Source of the DNA: Nanobdellota archaeon
GTDB taxonomy: Archaea; Nanobdellota; Nanobdellia; Pacearchaeales; GW2011-AR1
Assembly: GCA_018816625.1 (NCBI GenBank)
Contig: JAHIVR010000090.1
Span: 1-18,870 of the forward strand
Direction of reading: 5' to 3'
Length of the DNA: 18,870 nt
The translations under genes and the position numbers were made by a program. Numbering within the stretch: position 1 is the stretch's first letter; the number at the start of each line of letters is the position of its first letter. This document shows, piece by piece, positions 18,147 to 18,870 of the stretch. Below the pieces are notes generated by a model. It saw only the letters and a program-made list of their open reading frames with translations, was not told the origin of the DNA and searched no databases.

Positions 18147-18870
18147 ATGAAAATAGACCCCTATAAACATAAAGAGAGATATCAGAAGTGGAGGAATTCT
18201 GTGGAGAAAGGAATTCCTGGTATGAGTAGATATAATTCAGATATAACATTAAGATATCTTGATAATATGGAAAATGGAATCAATATTTCTACTAAAAATG
18301 TGAAGGGATCAAGAAGTCACATAAGACTTAATACCATAAGGGAGAAAATGAAGTTTTTTGATTTAAAATTTAAAGAAAAATATAATCTTGATAAGATTAC
18401 AGATATTAATGAGGAGCAATTATGTATATTTTTTTCTGAGATGAGAAGGGGCATAATTAGAAGAGTTGATGGAAAACAATACAAATCAACTTCATATTCC
18501 GTAAGAGATTTTAAAGCTTTTTGGCATTGGTGGATGAAAATTAATAGAAAGCGAGGCAGGGAAATACCAGATATTACTATTGATCTTGATACAAGAGAAG
18601 ATAAGCCCAAATGGGTTTATTTATCAGAAGAACAGGTTAAAAAATTATGTGACAATGCTAATTATAAAAATAAAGTTTTGATAACTTTTCTTTTTGATAC
18701 GGGAATTAGAGCACCGACAGAACTTATGAATATTAAAGTTTCAGATTTGTATGATGATTGTAAGGAATTAAATATAAGGCAAGAAATCAGCAAAACTTTT
18801 GGGAGGAGGATTAAATTAATGATTTGTTCTGATTTAATAAGAGAATATATCCAAGCAAATAATCTAAATC
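18147..18870 (+). CDS. Tyrosine recombinase/integrase, 5' part (runs off the right edge)
   Basis: 241 codons are open from the ATG to the window end. The N-terminal half (MKIDPYKHKERYQKWRNSVEKGIPG...) ends in a core-binding domain at about 50-130 (KITDINEEQLCIFFSEMRRG, TSYSVRDFKAFWHWWMKI). The catalytic domain begins at about 155 with VYLSEEQVKKLCDNA and contains box I, LITFLFDTGIRAPTELMNIKVSDL, which holds the first catalytic Arg, then the beta-hairpin with KTFGRR. The His-x2-Arg and Tyr motifs would lie beyond the edge. It is clearly different from the XerA at 4364, with a longer N-terminal region. Its place 95 bp after tRNA-Gly, same strand, is typical of an integrated element. Confidence 0.88.
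   Translation, partial: MKIDPYKHKERYQKWRNSVEKGIPGMSRYNSDITLRYLDNMENGINISTKNVKGSRSHIRLNTIREKMKFFDLKFKEKYNLDKITDINEEQLCIFFSEMRRGIIRRVDGKQYKSTSYSVRDFKAFWHWWMKINRKRGREIPDITIDLDTREDKPKWVYLSEEQVKKLCDNANYKNKVLITFLFDTGIRAPTELMNIKVSDLYDDCKELNIRQEISKTFGRRIKLMICSDLIREYIQANNLN

Noticed and set aside
18317..18610. Minus-strand open frame inside the integrase gene
   Set aside because: The plus-strand integrase has clear tyrosine recombinase motifs; the reverse frame is its shadow.

Overview
AT-rich archaeal chromosome segment. The tight minus-strand run eL21-RpoF-DUF655-uS13-uS4-uS11-RpoD-tRNA-eL18-uL13-uS9, the RNase P protein Rnp4, RpoN, a tRNA with a bulge-helix-bulge intron, and TATA boxes 20-30 nt ahead of start codons (mostly leaderless genes) all say archaeon. 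The short proteins, the DPANN-like CxxC/VWGxKM zinc-ribbon protein, relocated rpoN and the 5S rRNA gene with no 16S/23S genes in view suggest a small-genome DPANN lineage (Pacearchaeota/Woesearchaeota-like). That placement is inference.

Region 1 (1-6096) is accessory and mostly plus-strand. It has the 3' end of a conserved hypothetical gene, a small winged-helix gene, and two convergent genes encoding coiled-coil proteins with C-terminal winged helices. The linker of the first is built on a (CAGA)7 tetranucleotide repeat. The linker and upstream DNA of the second carry a dense AAACACC/AAACAGCTGTTT repeat array. Two small orphan genes follow, one apparently frameshifted. Then comes a tightly packed cassette: HAD phosphatase, XerA-like tyrosine recombinase, HNH nuclease, and a stand-alone serine-recombinase 'Recombinase' domain without its catalytic domain. 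A 26-bp direct repeat, with a degenerate third copy, stands upstream of three successive transcription units here.

Region 2 (6097-11567, minus strand) is the ribosomal protein/RNA polymerase cluster. It is interrupted by two small plus-strand genes between tRNA-Leu(CAA) and eL18. RpoN, which normally follows uS9, lies 10 kb away.

Region 3 (11599-16262, minus strand) holds a zinc-ribbon protein and a MacB-type ABC exporter unit: ATPase, 71-aa protein, membrane-anchored extracellular beta-domain protein, and two MacB/FtsX permeases.

Region 4 (16337-18870) holds rpoN with a small membrane protein, a GNAT acetyltransferase coupled to rnp4, an isolated 5S rRNA gene on the minus strand, a plus-strand tRNA array (Leu with an unusual AAG anticodon, Arg-CCT, intron-containing Gly-TCC), and the 5' part of a tyrosine integrase just after tRNA-Gly. 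This suggests an integrated element runs off the right edge.
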